The notes: generated from the letters alone by a model not told the origin. A stretch of DNA of 64,000 nucleotides from Paenibacillus glacialis (GCF_001637205.1 NZ_LVJH01000039.1:1-64000), one strand, 5' to 3'. Numbered from the stretch's first letter, positions 1-9,506 are shown. Program-made: numbers and translations.

Positions 1-64
1 GTAAGGCAAATATTGGGAAAAATCAAAACAATGTAACTACCTAATGTATAAGTGAGAAAACAGG

Positions 65-331
65 TTGAATGTCTGTGTAATAGTTGTGCAATTGAGTACA
101 GTAATGCACGTAGACATCAAGGTAGAAACAAACAAAGCGAGTAAACCAGATAACCTCGATGACGCAACCCAAGAAAAGGTGAAAGCGATTTTGAAACAAT
201 CACAAGCGGGTACACTCACTAAAGAGCAAGTGAAAACACAGCTTCAAGCTCTTGGTATCGATTGGGAGTTTGATTTCAATGGAGCTAAGGACATCAAAGT
301 AGAAACAAATAAAGCGAGTAAAGCAGAATAA
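65..331 (+). CDS. Small hypothetical protein with duplicated DIKVETNKASK motif
   Basis: I do not recognise a family. The frame opens at a TTG; an ATG at 104 would give a 75-residue protein, and neither start has a convincing ribosome site, so the gene may be the tail of something longer. The motif DIKVETNKASK occurs near the start and again at the very end. Between the copies lies a charged helical stretch (KVKAILKQSQAGTLTKEQV) like those that end many small Bacillales proteins. There is no signal peptide or membrane segment. A clear terminator follows 24 bp after the stop, which supports real transcription. Confidence 0.5.
   Translation: MNVCVIVVQLSTVMHVDIKVETNKASKPDNLDDATQEKVKAILKQSQAGTLTKEQVKTQLQALGIDWEFDFNGAKDIKVETNKASKAE
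113..322 (+). repeat. 33-bp direct repeat, two copies (113-145 and 290-322)
   Basis: The two copies match at 31 of 33 positions and are in the same reading frame, so both encode DIKVETNKASK. The two differences are silent third-position changes, which suggests the peptide is preserved. Confidence 0.8.
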
Positions 332-355
332 GAGTTAAGAAAGAATTTACTAAAT

Positions 356-400
356 AAACCCCGTGAGATTGCTATATTCAGCAACCTCACGGGGTTTATA
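356..400 (+). terminator. Rho-independent terminator after the small hypothetical gene
   Basis: A 12-bp perfect stem (AAACCCCGTGAG paired with CTCACGGGGTTT) is followed by a short T-rich stretch. The symmetric A-run upstream means it could also work on the minus strand. Confidence 0.75.
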
Positions 401-420
401 TTGTAGTCCGATAACTTAGC

Positions 421-564
421 CTACTCCTTAATAACAACACAGTGGCAGCCCTGAACACGATAACAAAAAGATTGGTAGAACAATTAGGTGGGGAAATCCA
501 TCTTCATAGTAAACCTTTTGAAAAGACAATCTTTACCGTACAACTTCCACAAGAAACATATTGA
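421..564 (+). pseudogene. C-terminal remnant of a sensor histidine kinase
   Basis: A frame without a start codon ends at a TGA and reads NTITKRLVEQLGGEIHLHSK followed by PFEKTIFTVQLPQ. This is the typical end of a HATPase_c domain: the last helix, then the closing beta strands. Nothing of the nucleotide-binding N, G1 or dimerisation boxes lies upstream, because a terminator sits only 20 bp before it. I infer a deletion that left only the last ~45 codons. No response regulator is adjacent. Confidence 0.6.
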
Positions 565-1010
565 TTACTGAAGTAGTCCGAGGGCAACAGCAATCGTAAG
601 ATTTTCTTAAGAATTAAGAAATGAAAAAGAAAAGGTTATGCTCTAATCTATAGATACTCACAGTTGAAGGAGTCAAATAAGTGAGTATTATCATGAGTAC
701 GAGCCATTTAAACTATATAGTTTATCATAATAGTTTATTACGTAGGGTAAATAACAGGAAAAACCGAATAACGGAGCACGTAATCTTCTACATTCTTCCC
801 AGAGTAGACGATAGGGTGTTTTTAGTGTGGAATAACCCTTAACTTGCAACATTTATCGAGAATATCTTGTCATATGACATTTTGGCACTAGCCGATTTTA
901 CATCACAAGCACTAGCATAAGTGGTATAGATTAAGAGATTTCTAGGAATGGGGAGAAGTACGGTCCTTACGATAGTTCTATTCAACCTAAAATGAGAGTG
1001 GGAAGAGATC
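565..1010. other. Gap of about 450 bp, mostly non-coding
   Basis: The stretch is AT-rich. It holds one short frame with a good ribosome site (681-842, listed separately) and a weak dyad ACTCAC/GTGAGT around 657-686 that overlaps that ribosome site. I see no convincing longer gene on either strand. Confidence 0.5.
681..842 (+). CDS. Possible 53-residue small protein, unknown
   Basis: A GTG start at 681 lies 8 nt after GAAGGAG; an in-frame ATG follows at 693. The product is basic in the middle (SLLRRVNNRKNR) and has no signal peptide or clear membrane helix. I recognise no family. The evidence is only the ribosome site and an open frame of normal start-stop form, so it may be chance. Confidence 0.25.
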   Translation: MSIIMSTSHLNYIVYHNSLLRRVNNRKNRITEHVIFYILPRVDDRVFLVWNNP

Positions 1011-1616
1011 ATGGCAGCGTCACTTATGAAAACATCTGTACAGTCCATTTGGATGATGTGGGAGAACGTGTTTGACTTCATAACTAGATTTCGAAGCGAG
1101 TCTGTGTGGAGATACGGCATATGTAAATTGGTGGTAAGGCAGCATCATGGAAAGAGTATTACCTGTCAAGATGGGCATCAAATATTTGCCGGAGATTGGG
1201 TGGGCGAACTTCATCTGGATAATCGGCAGGTGCTGCGGCTTGCACGTACGTACGGTGCAGATCGGGCCGGGTTGAGGACTACACGCATGTTTCGCGATGC
1301 AATGAAACAAATTAGCCGGGATCTGGATAACAATCCGGAACTGGTGAAAGTCCAGGCCTTAACCGGAATCACGCTGCTTCATCGGGGGATCATCCACGGA
1401 ATAGGGTTTGAACAGCACCCCATCGAGTCCAAATGGCAACAACGATTTTATGCGATGTATCTTCGTTTCCTACTTCGTGTGATGCATCCGGAAGGGAAAC
1501 AAAGAGTCCAACACAGCACCCAGAAATTATCACCCATGATGCTGTTGATAAGTAAGCAGTCTCTGAAAGAACGTTTTACACGACGAAACAATGAATCCAA
1601 AACGATCACCGCTTGA
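1011..1616 (+). CDS. YkoP-like domain protein
   Basis: A 201-residue soluble protein starting at an ATG with GGAAGAG upstream. The middle part (GDWVGELHLDNRQVLRL, then RDLDNNPELVKVQALTGITLLHRG) resembles the YkoP-type domain found beside or fused to polysaccharide deacetylases in Bacillales; that is family recall, not a search. A polysaccharide deacetylase begins about 45 bp downstream on the same strand, which fits the pairing. The extreme C-terminus is basic and probably disordered. The biochemical role of the domain is not known to me. Confidence 0.55.
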   Translation: MAASLMKTSVQSIWMMWENVFDFITRFRSESVWRYGICKLVVRQHHGKSITCQDGHQIFAGDWVGELHLDNRQVLRLARTYGADRAGLRTTRMFRDAMKQISRDLDNNPELVKVQALTGITLLHRGIIHGIGFEQHPIESKWQQRFYAMYLRFLLRVMHPEGKQRVQHSTQKLSPMMLLISKQSLKERFTRRNNESKTITA

Positions 1617-1661
1617 TAGTTACTAGGATCTGCAGGATTGAAGGAAGAAAGAGGCGGTTTT

Positions 1662-2429
1662 ATGATACATATGTTAATTATTTTATCCATTGATGTGATG
1701 ATCCTCTATATGATAGTTCCCTTTATTGTTACCCGAATATGTGGGTGGGGCATTTTCTCCAAAGGAAAAAGGGCGAAAGGAATTGCTTTTACTTTCGATG
1801 ATGGTCCTGATCCACGCTATACACCTGAAGTGCTGGACTTGTTACAAGATTATGGCATAAAGGCCACTTTCTTTGTATTGGGTAGCAAGGCCGAAAAACA
1901 CCCAGAGTTGATTCAGCGAATGTATCAGGAAGGGCACCAAATCGGTATTCATAACTATACTCACACGTCCAACTGGCTCTTGTCCCCATGGACGAATAGA
2001 CGGGAGCAAGTAGAGCGTACGGCTGATATTATCGAGCGAATCACAGGTGAGTGGCCTCTATTTTACAGACCGCCATGGGGGCTTCTCAATATAGGCGATC
2101 TCTTCTTGATGAGAAAGTCTTATCGGATCGTATTGTGGTCTGTCATGGTGGGAGATTGGAAACCATCGGTCAATCCGGAACATTTGAAGCGTACCTTGTT
2201 GAAAAAGATTAAACAGGGTTCTATCATCGTTCTGCACGATAGCGGAGATACACTTGGGGCAGATGAAGAAGCACCACGGCACATGATAACCGGACTGAAG
2301 GAAGTTTTGAAAGAGATTCATATGAAGGGATTTGAATGTCTGCGAACGGACGAGCTACTGGATAAGGAAGCTGGGGGTATTGGAAAGGTCGTACCCAGAG
2401 CTAAACATCCAGGTCAGGTCCATTCGTAG
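1662..2429 (+). CDS. Membrane-anchored polysaccharide deacetylase (NodB/CE4 family)
   Basis: Likely removes N- or O-acetyl groups from cell-wall or extracellular glycans. An N-terminal hydrophobic segment (about residues 4-24) should anchor it with the catalytic domain outside. CE4 motifs are present: TFDDGPD at 44-50 with the catalytic and metal-binding aspartates, HNYTHT (HxxxH metal pair), RPPWG, and a late IIVLHDSGD motif. The ATG at 1662 is preferred over an upstream in-frame TTG at 1638 because AGAGGCGG sits just before it. It probably forms an operon with the YkoP-like gene upstream. Confidence 0.85.
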   Translation: MIHMLIILSIDVMILYMIVPFIVTRICGWGIFSKGKRAKGIAFTFDDGPDPRYTPEVLDLLQDYGIKATFFVLGSKAEKHPELIQRMYQEGHQIGIHNYTHTSNWLLSPWTNRREQVERTADIIERITGEWPLFYRPPWGLLNIGDLFLMRKSYRIVLWSVMVGDWKPSVNPEHLKRTLLKKIKQGSIIVLHDSGDTLGADEEAPRHMITGLKEVLKEIHMKGFECLRTDELLDKEAGGIGKVVPRAKHPGQVHS

Positions 2430-2470
2430 GCTAGAACATATCTCATGAACAGATTGGAAGGAATTCATAC

Positions 2471-4144
2471 ATGAAAAAGAAAAAGACAGTTCGAACTATC
2501 GTTATGTCCGTTACTGTAGTGTACATGGTGGTTATTTTTGCAGGTCTATTTAAATTTACATTTTCTAACGTTAACGAAATTATCAGTAGTGAAGTTGAGC
2601 AAAAGCTTAACTATAAGGTGGAGCTTAGTTCCGTAAAACTAAACATGCTATTACTGAATAGCAGTGATAAGAAACAAGGACTGGAGAGTAAAGAATTCCA
2701 TGAGGTTTTGGCAAAAATGAAAGAAAGCGGGGATGAGTATTATTTTATAGTAGATAAAGAAGGCCGATACGCTGTAAGTGAGAACCCTAAGTTCGTCTTA
2801 GGTAAAGCAATGATTGAGGATTCGGACACAAAGATACAAAAAGTGGGTCAAGTGATAGCAAAATCTACGGGAACGAATGGTATGTGGGACTCGGAGAACA
2901 TGTACGCTTTCACCATGATTGGTGATACAGGTTATAAGTTGGTGTTGGCCATGCCTTTAAAACAGGTTCTTGACCCCATGATGGACAATTTTTATTTAAT
3001 TATAGGCGGTTTTATAATCGCGATGGTTATATTTATTGTCCTGCTCTTTATCATATTAACCCGGAGTGTTGTTCGACCGCTACGCATGATAAACAAGCAT
3101 GTTGCGGACCTCGTTGAACATGGGGGTGATTTGACGCAGAAGTTGGACATGAAGCGGAATGATGAAATTGGATTGTTAGCTTATTCAATTAATCAATTTC
3201 TGGACAACTTACGGGCGATTGTAGGTAATGTCACTATTGAAGCTAACCAGTTGAATGAGAACGCCGGTATGCTGCAAGTTGCAGCAGAGCAGACGAATGA
3301 ATCATCGAAGCAGATAACAACGATTATCGCTGATATGGCTGATCGTTCGACACAGCAAGCGGAACATGTGCGGCAAGTAGTCACGATGATGGAACGGACG
3401 GGGGAGATCTCCGAAGAAATCAAGCTGGAAACGGTAAAAACGGTTCATGATTCCCATCTTTTAATAGAAGCTGTACAAACTGGCCAGAGTGCGAATAGAG
3501 CATCTGTCGATAATTTAGAAGAGATGGTTAACTCAATCCAACGCTCAACAGAAACCATTGTAAAGCTGAACAGTCGATCCAACGAAATCGGTGAGATTAT
3601 TACCGTGATTTCTGAATTAGCCAGTCAGACCAATTTACTCGCTCTTAATGCTGCTATTGAAGCGGCTCGCGCTGGAGAACAAGGGAAAGGTTTTGCTGTA
3701 GTTGCAGGAGAGATCCGTAAGCTTGCTGAAGGCTCAGGAAGAGCGGCAGAGCAGATTACGGAGCTTATTCGCAGGATTCAAGTGGAAACGAATGCAGCTG
3801 TTAAGACAATGGAAGCGAGTCAGCGGGTGGTCATCGTACAGAACGATTTAGTGATACAGGGTCAAGAATCGCTCGAAGTGATCGTTCAGAAGGTTGACCT
3901 GACAGCCGAGAGCACGCTACGAATTCAACATATATTCGGCGAGTTGTCGACAATGTCACATCAATCATTGGAAGCTCTGATGCAATCTTCGAAGCTCATT
4001 GATGAGTCGGCATCAGCATCACAGGAAGTGGCAGCTTCCACAGAGGAACAACTCGCGACGGTCGATGAAATGACAACCAGACTGAGAGAGTTGAGTGAAT
4101 TATCTATAGTAATGAAGCGTGAAGTTGGGATGTTTACGATTTAA
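2471..4144 (+). CDS. Methyl-accepting chemotaxis protein
   Basis: Transmembrane chemoreceptor of 557 residues. Order: TM1 (about 9-30), an extracellular sensor with a Cache-like stretch ([17 protein letters not shown]), TM2 (about 174-197), a HAMP linker, and a long coiled-coil signalling domain whose hairpin tip contains [20 protein letters not shown] and the conserved [18 protein letters not shown]. It should control CheA kinase in response to a small ligand that cannot be named from sequence. GGAAGG precedes the ATG. There is no CheR-binding pentapeptide at the C-terminus. It is monocistronic by appearance. Confidence 0.93.
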   Translation: MKKKKTVRTIVMSVTVVYMVVIFAGLFKFTFSNVNEIISSEVEQKLNYKVELSSVKLNMLLLNSSDKKQGLESKEFHEVLAKMKESGDEYYFIVDKEGRYAVSENPKFVLGKAMIEDSDTKIQKVGQVIAKSTGTNGMWDSENMYAFTMIGDTGYKLVLAMPLKQVLDPMMDNFYLIIGGFIIAMVIFIVLLFIILTRSVVRPLRMINKHVADLVEHGGDLTQKLDMKRNDEIGLLAYSINQFLDNLRAIVGNVTIEANQLNENAGMLQVAAEQTNESSKQITTIIADMADRSTQQAEHVRQVVTMMERTGEISEEIKLETVKTVHDSHLLIEAVQTGQSANRASVDNLEEMVNSIQRSTETIVKLNSRSNEIGEIITVISELASQTNLLALNAAIEAARAGEQGKGFAVVAGEIRKLAEGSGRAAEQITELIRRIQVETNAAVKTMEASQRVVIVQNDLVIQGQESLEVIVQKVDLTAESTLRIQHIFGELSTMSHQSLEALMQSSKLIDESASASQEVAASTEEQLATVDEMTTRLRELSELSIVMKREVGMFTI

Positions 4145-4475
4145 AGAAGCTTCCAGACGCAGGAACCTATGGTGTTAAAATGAGGTATTGTTTCTATAAT
4201 TGGACTGGGGTAATATGGAACTAATATGATTTTGAAGGGAGTGATCGGCATGACACGCCGGACTATAACGACTACTGTTTCTTTTAAGGTGATTATGAAC
4301 TGAATATTGCAGGCAGACAGAAGTAGTCTGCCACTATAAAGGAATTTGCTGCTCATTTTTTTCTGTTAATAGAGAAGGTCTTTTTATTGTACACTCTTTC
4401 TCTTAATCTAGGATTACGTAGACCGCAAGCATAGCCTTGCGGTCTTTTTGCGCGCAAAAATAGAAGAGGAGTTGT
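4145..4475 (+). other. Intergenic region with mini-ORF and two hairpins
   Basis: The 331 bp hold a 17-codon frame (4250-4303) behind AAGGGAG, a hairpin GGCAGAC/GTCTGCC near 4312-4332, and a strong terminator-like hairpin at 4421-4449. The terminator ends only 26 bp before the next start codon, so the region could be a leader that controls that gene, or simply the end of an upstream short transcript. Confidence 0.4.
4421..4449 (+). terminator. Terminator hairpin just upstream of the APH-like gene
   Basis: GACCGCAAG and CTTGCGGTC pair around a short loop and are followed by five Ts. Its position close to the next start codon leaves open an attenuator role. Confidence 0.7.
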
Positions 4476-5465
4476 ATGTCCATGTTGAAGTTGAAATATC
4501 TATTCAGTAATGAGAGCTTGGCAGAAATGATTCTGAGCAATTGGGATTTTGATAAAGAATCGATTGAACTGTTTAAGTACTATAGAATATCTTCAAATGC
4601 GATTTATCCATTTGAATGTAAAGGGAACAACCAGTTATTAAGATTCGCTCCGACAACAGAGAAGTGCAAAGAAAATATGTTAGCCGAACTCGATTTTATC
4701 TCTTACTTGCGGACCAAAGGTTATGGAGTGCTAGAATCGGTGGAATCTCGAAATGGGGAAGAGCTTGTAGAAGCACACACACCATGGGGTGAGTACTATG
4801 CTTCTGTATTCAAACGTGTATCAGGTGTACAGATCAACAATACAGATTTCAGTGATGACATTGTGTTCAGCCATGGAAAGGCTTTAGGAAAGCTTCATCA
4901 ATTATCTAGTGAGTATACACCTACTGATCACAAGAGATGGTCTTACAGTGATGTTTTAGAATGGATTCAGGAAGTTCTAATCGATTTCCCAGAAGAGACT
5001 GCCGCTTTGAAAGAAGCGAAACTATTACAAGATTATTTCTCTTCAATCCCTGTTACACGGAATAATTTTGGACTTATTCACTATGATTTTGAATATGATA
5101 ATGTCTTTTATGATGAAGTAACCAATTCCTGTAACGTGATTGATTTCGATGATGCGATGTATCACTGGTATGCAATGGATGTTGAGCAGGCGCTTGATAG
5201 TCTGCAAGACTATATTCCAGCTGAATATTTTAATCACAAAAAACAATGCTTCATGGATGGATATCTTACGGAATATCTTATCTCAGAAGAGTTCTCCGCT
5301 ATTATACCGGCATGCAGGCGGTTTGCGAATCTATATGGGTATGCTCGTATTCTAATATCCCTAGCAGAACAATGGGATCATGAGCCTGAATGGTTATTGA
5401 ATCTGAGAGGGAGATTGACTCATTCTATGATGAATAGATCTTCTGGCTTTGGAATGGAAATCTAA
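4476..5465 (+). CDS. Phosphotransferase, aminoglycoside phosphotransferase (APH/choline kinase) fold
   Basis: A 329-residue cytosolic kinase-fold protein. The Brenner motif is seen as HYDFEYDN (H202, D204, N209), followed by VIDFDD (D223, D225) for the magnesium site. This places it in the APH family, whose members phosphorylate aminoglycosides, choline, homoserine, fructosamine or other small molecules; the substrate cannot be told here. The sequence is closest in style to spectinomycin/fructosamine-type paralogues of Bacillales. AGAGGAG precedes the ATG; a second ATG two codons later is equally possible. A terminator follows. Confidence 0.8.
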   Translation: MSMLKLKYLFSNESLAEMILSNWDFDKESIELFKYYRISSNAIYPFECKGNNQLLRFAPTTEKCKENMLAELDFISYLRTKGYGVLESVESRNGEELVEAHTPWGEYYASVFKRVSGVQINNTDFSDDIVFSHGKALGKLHQLSSEYTPTDHKRWSYSDVLEWIQEVLIDFPEETAALKEAKLLQDYFSSIPVTRNNFGLIHYDFEYDNVFYDEVTNSCNVIDFDDAMYHWYAMDVEQALDSLQDYIPAEYFNHKKQCFMDGYLTEYLISEEFSAIIPACRRFANLYGYARILISLAEQWDHEPEWLLNLRGRLTHSMMNRSSGFGMEI

Positions 5466-5480
5466 GATACACGGGTACCC

Positions 5481-5525
5481 AAAAAGGCTCGTCCAGTGCA
5501 TTCATTGCATTGGGCGAGCTTTTTG
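5481..5525 (+). terminator. Rho-independent terminator after the APH-like gene
   Basis: A long stem between AAAAAGGCTCG and CGAGCTTTTT, with inner TGCA/TGCA pairing, separates the kinase gene from the GH20 operon promoter. Confidence 0.8.
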
Positions 5526-5631
5526 CAGTATCCAATAAATTGATTTCGCTGCGTGGTAACATTGATGCCAATCTATGCAAATAGCAGGAATTTTAGCACT
5601 AATTTTCTAATTATTTAATTAATAAGGACAC

Positions 5632-5660
5632 TGTACAAATTAAATAATACCTGATACAAT
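5632..5660 (+). promoter_or_regulatory. Likely sigma-A promoter of the GH20 sugar operon
   Basis: TGTACA and TACAAT hexamers are separated by exactly 17 bp and lie about 50 bp before the GH20 start. An AT-rich near-palindrome TTATTTAATTAATAA (5611-5625) directly upstream is a candidate operator for the ROK regulator encoded in the operon; that link is inference. Confidence 0.5.
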
Positions 5661-5711
5661 GATCCCAATCAATAAATTACATTACATAAAGAGGGAATAG
5701 GGAGTGGATAC

Positions 5712-7601
5712 ATGCAGATACATTTGACGGGTGACCTGAGTGAAAACCTTATTCAGGGGATTCACATTTTACAAGAAGATTTGAACTTTCAGCTTACTGA
5801 AAAAGGAATTCATGTACAAGTAAATAAGAGGGTAGGAGTACTAGAAGCCGGATGTGATGGGGAGCAAGGGTTCATTCATTACGAAAACCCCATTCATTTC
5901 TATAGAGCATTAGGATTGTTTATAGAAAATTCAATAAATTGCAAGCGCTTCCATGTGACTGAGAAACCTCAGTTTATAAATTCTGGTGCAATGTTTGATG
6001 TTTCGCGTAACGGAGTACTAAAGGTGGACAGCATTAAGAAGTTCATTCGAATCATGGCGGTCATGGGTTTAAATACGTTCATGTTGTACACCGAAGATAC
6101 GTTTACGTTGAGCAATCAACCTTATTTTGGGTATATGCGGGGAAAATATACGGTTGCTGAGTTGAAAGAATGTGATGATTACGCAGACATGTTTGGCATT
6201 GAAGTGATTCCATGTATTCAAACCCTAGGTCATTTAACTCAAGCATTAAAATGGGACTATGCCAAACAAATCAAGGATACGGATGATATTTTGCTCGTTG
6301 GGGAACCAGCCACCTATGTATTTATTGAAGAAATGATAGCATCAATTACTGAGCCATTTCGAAGCAAACGAATACATATCGGTATGGATGAAGCGCATCA
6401 GCTTGGTTTAGGTAAATATTTGGATCATCATGGATATAAGAAACGTTTTGATCTTATGAACGAACATTTAAGACAGGTTCTTGCGATCACTTCGAAATAT
6501 GACCTTCATCCGATGATCTGGAGTGATATGTACTTCCGGCTTGGTTCGAAAAGTGGACAGTATTATGATCCGAACGTGTTTATTCCGCAAGATGTCATTG
6601 ATGACATGCCAAGCGATGTTCAATTTGTATATTGGGATTACTACCATGAAGAAGAGTCATTTTATCAAGACTATATTCGTCGGCATAAGAGTTTTGGTTC
6701 AGATCCGGTATTTGCTGGAGGTATATGGACTTGGACGGGAATTGTTCCGAATTACGGAAAAACGTTTAGAACGACAAATGCCGGACTGATGGCTTGTAAG
6801 CAAGAAGGAATTAAAGAAGCATTCGTAACAATGTGGGGCGATAACGGGTCGGAGGGTAATCCTTTCTCAGGACTCTTAGGGTTACAGTTGTATGCCGAGC
6901 ATACCTATGCTGCAGAAGTGACAGAGGAGAAGTTGAAGTCGAGATTCCAGATTTGTACTGGCGGGGATTACGAGAGTTTTATGAACGTGAAATATCTAGA
7001 TGAAACGCCGGGAACAACACTTGATAATTTGAACGAAGCCAATCCATCGCGCTACTTATTATGGCAGGACGTCTTGTTAGGTCTGTTTGATAGCCATGTA
7101 GAGCAGCATGATTTGGTGAACCATTACGCACACTGGGAAAAGGAAATTCAGGGATATTCACAAAAGAGCGGTAAATGGTCATTTTTATTTGATGTATACG
7201 AGAAGCTTAGTAAAGTACTTCGGATGAAATGCGACTTAGGCGTGAGGATCAAATCAAGCTTTGATCGCCAGGATAAGGATCAATTGAGATTCATTGCAGA
7301 TCAAGAAATAGAAGAACTAATCAATAGCATTTCTGAACTCCGGGATGCACACCGTGAACAATGGTTTATAACGAATAAAGCTTTCGGATGGGAAGTCATC
7401 GATATTCGGTATGGTGGGTTATTAGCTCGAATGGATACGGCCGCCAAAAGGATAAAGAATTACGTAGATGGACGAATTGATGAACTTGAAGAAATGCAAG
7501 AATCGAGACTTGCCTTTGAAGCTTTCTATGGTTGGGAAGACGGAGCGCTAGGACATTGTAACTTGCATCATCGCATGGTATCCCCGAGTGCATTTTCTTA
7601 A
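5712..7601 (+). CDS. GH20-type beta-N-acetylhexosaminidase
   Basis: A 629-residue intracellular protein without signal peptide. Residues ~1-85 form the usual small alpha/beta domain before a GH20 TIM barrel. The barrel shows the catalytic Asp-Glu pair in HIGMDEAH (D226, E227), where the Glu is the acid and the Asp assists the substrate acetamido group. Expected reaction: release of terminal GlcNAc or GalNAc from oligosaccharides after uptake. The C-terminal ~200 residues are helical. GGGAGTGG precedes the ATG. It is the first gene of an operon with a sugar ABC importer and a ROK regulator, which fits imported hexosaminides as substrate. Confidence 0.85.
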   Translation: MQIHLTGDLSENLIQGIHILQEDLNFQLTEKGIHVQVNKRVGVLEAGCDGEQGFIHYENPIHFYRALGLFIENSINCKRFHVTEKPQFINSGAMFDVSRNGVLKVDSIKKFIRIMAVMGLNTFMLYTEDTFTLSNQPYFGYMRGKYTVAELKECDDYADMFGIEVIPCIQTLGHLTQALKWDYAKQIKDTDDILLVGEPATYVFIEEMIASITEPFRSKRIHIGMDEAHQLGLGKYLDHHGYKKRFDLMNEHLRQVLAITSKYDLHPMIWSDMYFRLGSKSGQYYDPNVFIPQDVIDDMPSDVQFVYWDYYHEEESFYQDYIRRHKSFGSDPVFAGGIWTWTGIVPNYGKTFRTTNAGLMACKQEGIKEAFVTMWGDNGSEGNPFSGLLGLQLYAEHTYAAEVTEEKLKSRFQICTGGDYESFMNVKYLDETPGTTLDNLNEANPSRYLLWQDVLLGLFDSHVEQHDLVNHYAHWEKEIQGYSQKSGKWSFLFDVYEKLSKVLRMKCDLGVRIKSSFDRQDKDQLRFIADQEIEELINSISELRDAHREQWFITNKAFGWEVIDIRYGGLLARMDTAAKRIKNYVDGRIDELEEMQESRLAFEAFYGWEDGALGHCNLHHRMVSPSAFS

Positions 7602-7647
7602 TTAACACTATGTATTTAAATATGCGAGATGGAGAGTGAGGGATAGC

Positions 7648-8604
7648 ATGCTAGAGCGGGCCATGAGTACTTCAAGTCAGAAAGTCAGAGTATCGAGAAT
7701 GAGAGGCATTAAACAGGAACTCGTCAAAAACAAATGGTTATACATCATGTTCTTACCTGTCTTGGTCTGGTTTATTCTCTTTGCTTATTGGCCAATGTAC
7801 GGGTTAGTTATTGCATTTCAGAAGTATAACGTTGTCAAAGGGATCTCGGGTAGCGAGTGGGTTGGATTTAAGTATTTCAAGCAGTTTTTTGAAGACCCAT
7901 TTTTCTTTCGATTAATGCGAAATACGCTACTTGTGAATATTTACAGTTTGATATTTGGATTTCCGATCCCGATTATTCTTGCCCTTTGTTTCAATGAGAT
8001 TAAAAATATGATGTTCAAAAAAGTATCACAAACCATTAGCTATTTGCCTCATTTTATTTCAACAGTCGTTGTTTGTGGGATGGCCTTAAGCTTCCTTTCT
8101 CCGAGTGTGGGGATTGTAAATATTATATTGAGCAAATTCGGCATAGATAGTATCTACTTTTTTCAAAATCCAGATTATTTTCGTACCATTTATGTATTTC
8201 TTGGCGTTTGGCAAGGAGCTGGGTTTGCCGCGATTATTTATATCTCTGCGCTAGCGGGAATTAGCCCGGAATTATACGAGGCTGCCAAGATTGATGGGGC
8301 CAATCGGTGGAAACAACTGTGCTACATAACGCTTCCAAGTCTCTTGCCTACCGTTGTCATCATGCTGTTGTTAAATTTAGGTGGCATGTTGAATACCGAC
8401 TTTACCAAAATCATTCTACTGTACAATCCAACGATCTATGAAACAGCAGATGTCCTTAATACCTATGTGTATCGAAAAGGATTAATAGACGCCAATTATA
8501 GCTATGCGACAGCCGTTGGTTTGTTTCAAGGTGTTATTGGATTCATTCTAGTATACGGTGCGAACTTCTTGAGTCGAAAAGTAAGTAAAACATCTCTGTG
8601 GTAA
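7648..8604 (+). CDS. Sugar ABC transporter permease, LplB type
   Basis: Inner-membrane permease with about six hydrophobic helices and the EAA loop EAAKIDGANRWKQLCYITLP that contacts the ATPase. The opening (VKNKWLYIMFLPVLVWFILF) and GPL-like PMYGLVIAFQKYN are typical of the LplB group that transports oligosaccharides in Paenibacillus. ATG at 7648 is chosen over an upstream GTG because GAGGGAT precedes it. It overlaps the next frame slightly. No ATPase gene is in the operon, as usual for this group, which shares a housekeeping MsmX-type ATPase. Confidence 0.9.
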   Translation: MLERAMSTSSQKVRVSRMRGIKQELVKNKWLYIMFLPVLVWFILFAYWPMYGLVIAFQKYNVVKGISGSEWVGFKYFKQFFEDPFFFRLMRNTLLVNIYSLIFGFPIPIILALCFNEIKNMMFKKVSQTISYLPHFISTVVVCGMALSFLSPSVGIVNIILSKFGIDSIYFFQNPDYFRTIYVFLGVWQGAGFAAIIYISALAGISPELYEAAKIDGANRWKQLCYITLPSLLPTVVIMLLLNLGGMLNTDFTKIILLYNPTIYETADVLNTYVYRKGLIDANYSYATAVGLFQGVIGFILVYGANFLSRKVSKTSLW

Positions 8605-8618
8605 GGAGGGGAAATAGG

Positions 8619-9506
8619 ATGCTATTAGGTAAAAAGAGAATAGAAAAGGGAGACATATTCTTCGCTATATTCATTTATGCATTTGTCATTGGTGTGTGTA
8701 TTCTAACGCTGTATCCATTTCTGTACATCTTGAGTATTTCATTGAGTGATACGGGAAGTGTGACGCGTAATGAAGTATTTCTTCTGCCGAAAGGATTCAA
8801 TTTGGCTGCCTTTGAGACGGTTCTAAGCTATAAAGGAATCATGATTGCGTATGGTAATACGATTTTCTATACTGTCGTGGGTACGATAGTAAGCCTACTG
8901 TTAACGACACTTGCAGCCTATCCATTGTCACGGCAAGATTGGAAATTTCGAAATATCGCGACGATATTTCTTGTGATTACACTCTGGTTCGGCGGTGGAA
9001 TCATACCCTTTTATTTAGTTATCAAAAATTTACACCTCTTGGATACTAGGCTTTCAATTCTTCTGTATGCAGCAATTTCTACCTTTTATATTATTATTGT
9101 TCGTTCTTATTTTGAAAGCCTTCCTAAGGAGTTGGAGGAATCGGCCAAGATTGATGGCGCCAATGATTTGCGAATCTTTATTCAAATTATTCTACCCTTA
9201 TCGAAGCCGGTGCTCGCAGCCATTGGACTTTATTATGCAATCGGGAAATGGAACTCATTTTTCTGGGAGATGATTCTCATCAATAATGAGAAATTACTGC
9301 CAGTGCAGGCCGTACTTGTCCGAATCATTCGGGACAGCTCTTTTGATAGGGAGATGGAAAAGGCGCTCGTACAAAATGCAGCGGTACTGCCGATCACGAT
9401 CCAATATGCAGCTATTATTATTACTTCGTTACCGATCATTGCAGTCTATCCATTTCTACAAAAGTACTTTGTTAAGGGGGTGATGATTGGAGCGGTGAAG
9501 AGCTAG
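8619..9506 (+). CDS. Sugar ABC transporter permease, LplC type
   Basis: Second permease subunit, partner of the LplB-type protein just upstream. It has about six membrane helices, the N-terminal motif LYPFLYILSISLSD and the EAA loop ESAKIDGANDLRIFIQIILP. The ATG at 8619 has AAGGAGGGG at good distance; a longer frame from GTG 8598 would overlap the previous gene and lacks a site. The C-terminus (YPFLQKYFVKGVMIGAVKS) is the classic end of the family, so the gene is intact. Confidence 0.92.
   Translation: MLLGKKRIEKGDIFFAIFIYAFVIGVCILTLYPFLYILSISLSDTGSVTRNEVFLLPKGFNLAAFETVLSYKGIMIAYGNTIFYTVVGTIVSLLLTTLAAYPLSRQDWKFRNIATIFLVITLWFGGGIIPFYLVIKNLHLLDTRLSILLYAAISTFYIIIVRSYFESLPKELEESAKIDGANDLRIFIQIILPLSKPVLAAIGLYYAIGKWNSFFWEMILINNEKLLPVQAVLVRIIRDSSFDREMEKALVQNAAVLPITIQYAAIIITSLPIIAVYPFLQKYFVKGVMIGAVKS

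Noticed and set aside
839-1310. Two minus-strand frames of 93 and 96 codons
   Set aside because: They overlap the YkoP-like gene or its leader, have no ribosome site and low-complexity-free but family-less sequences; taken as shadow frames.
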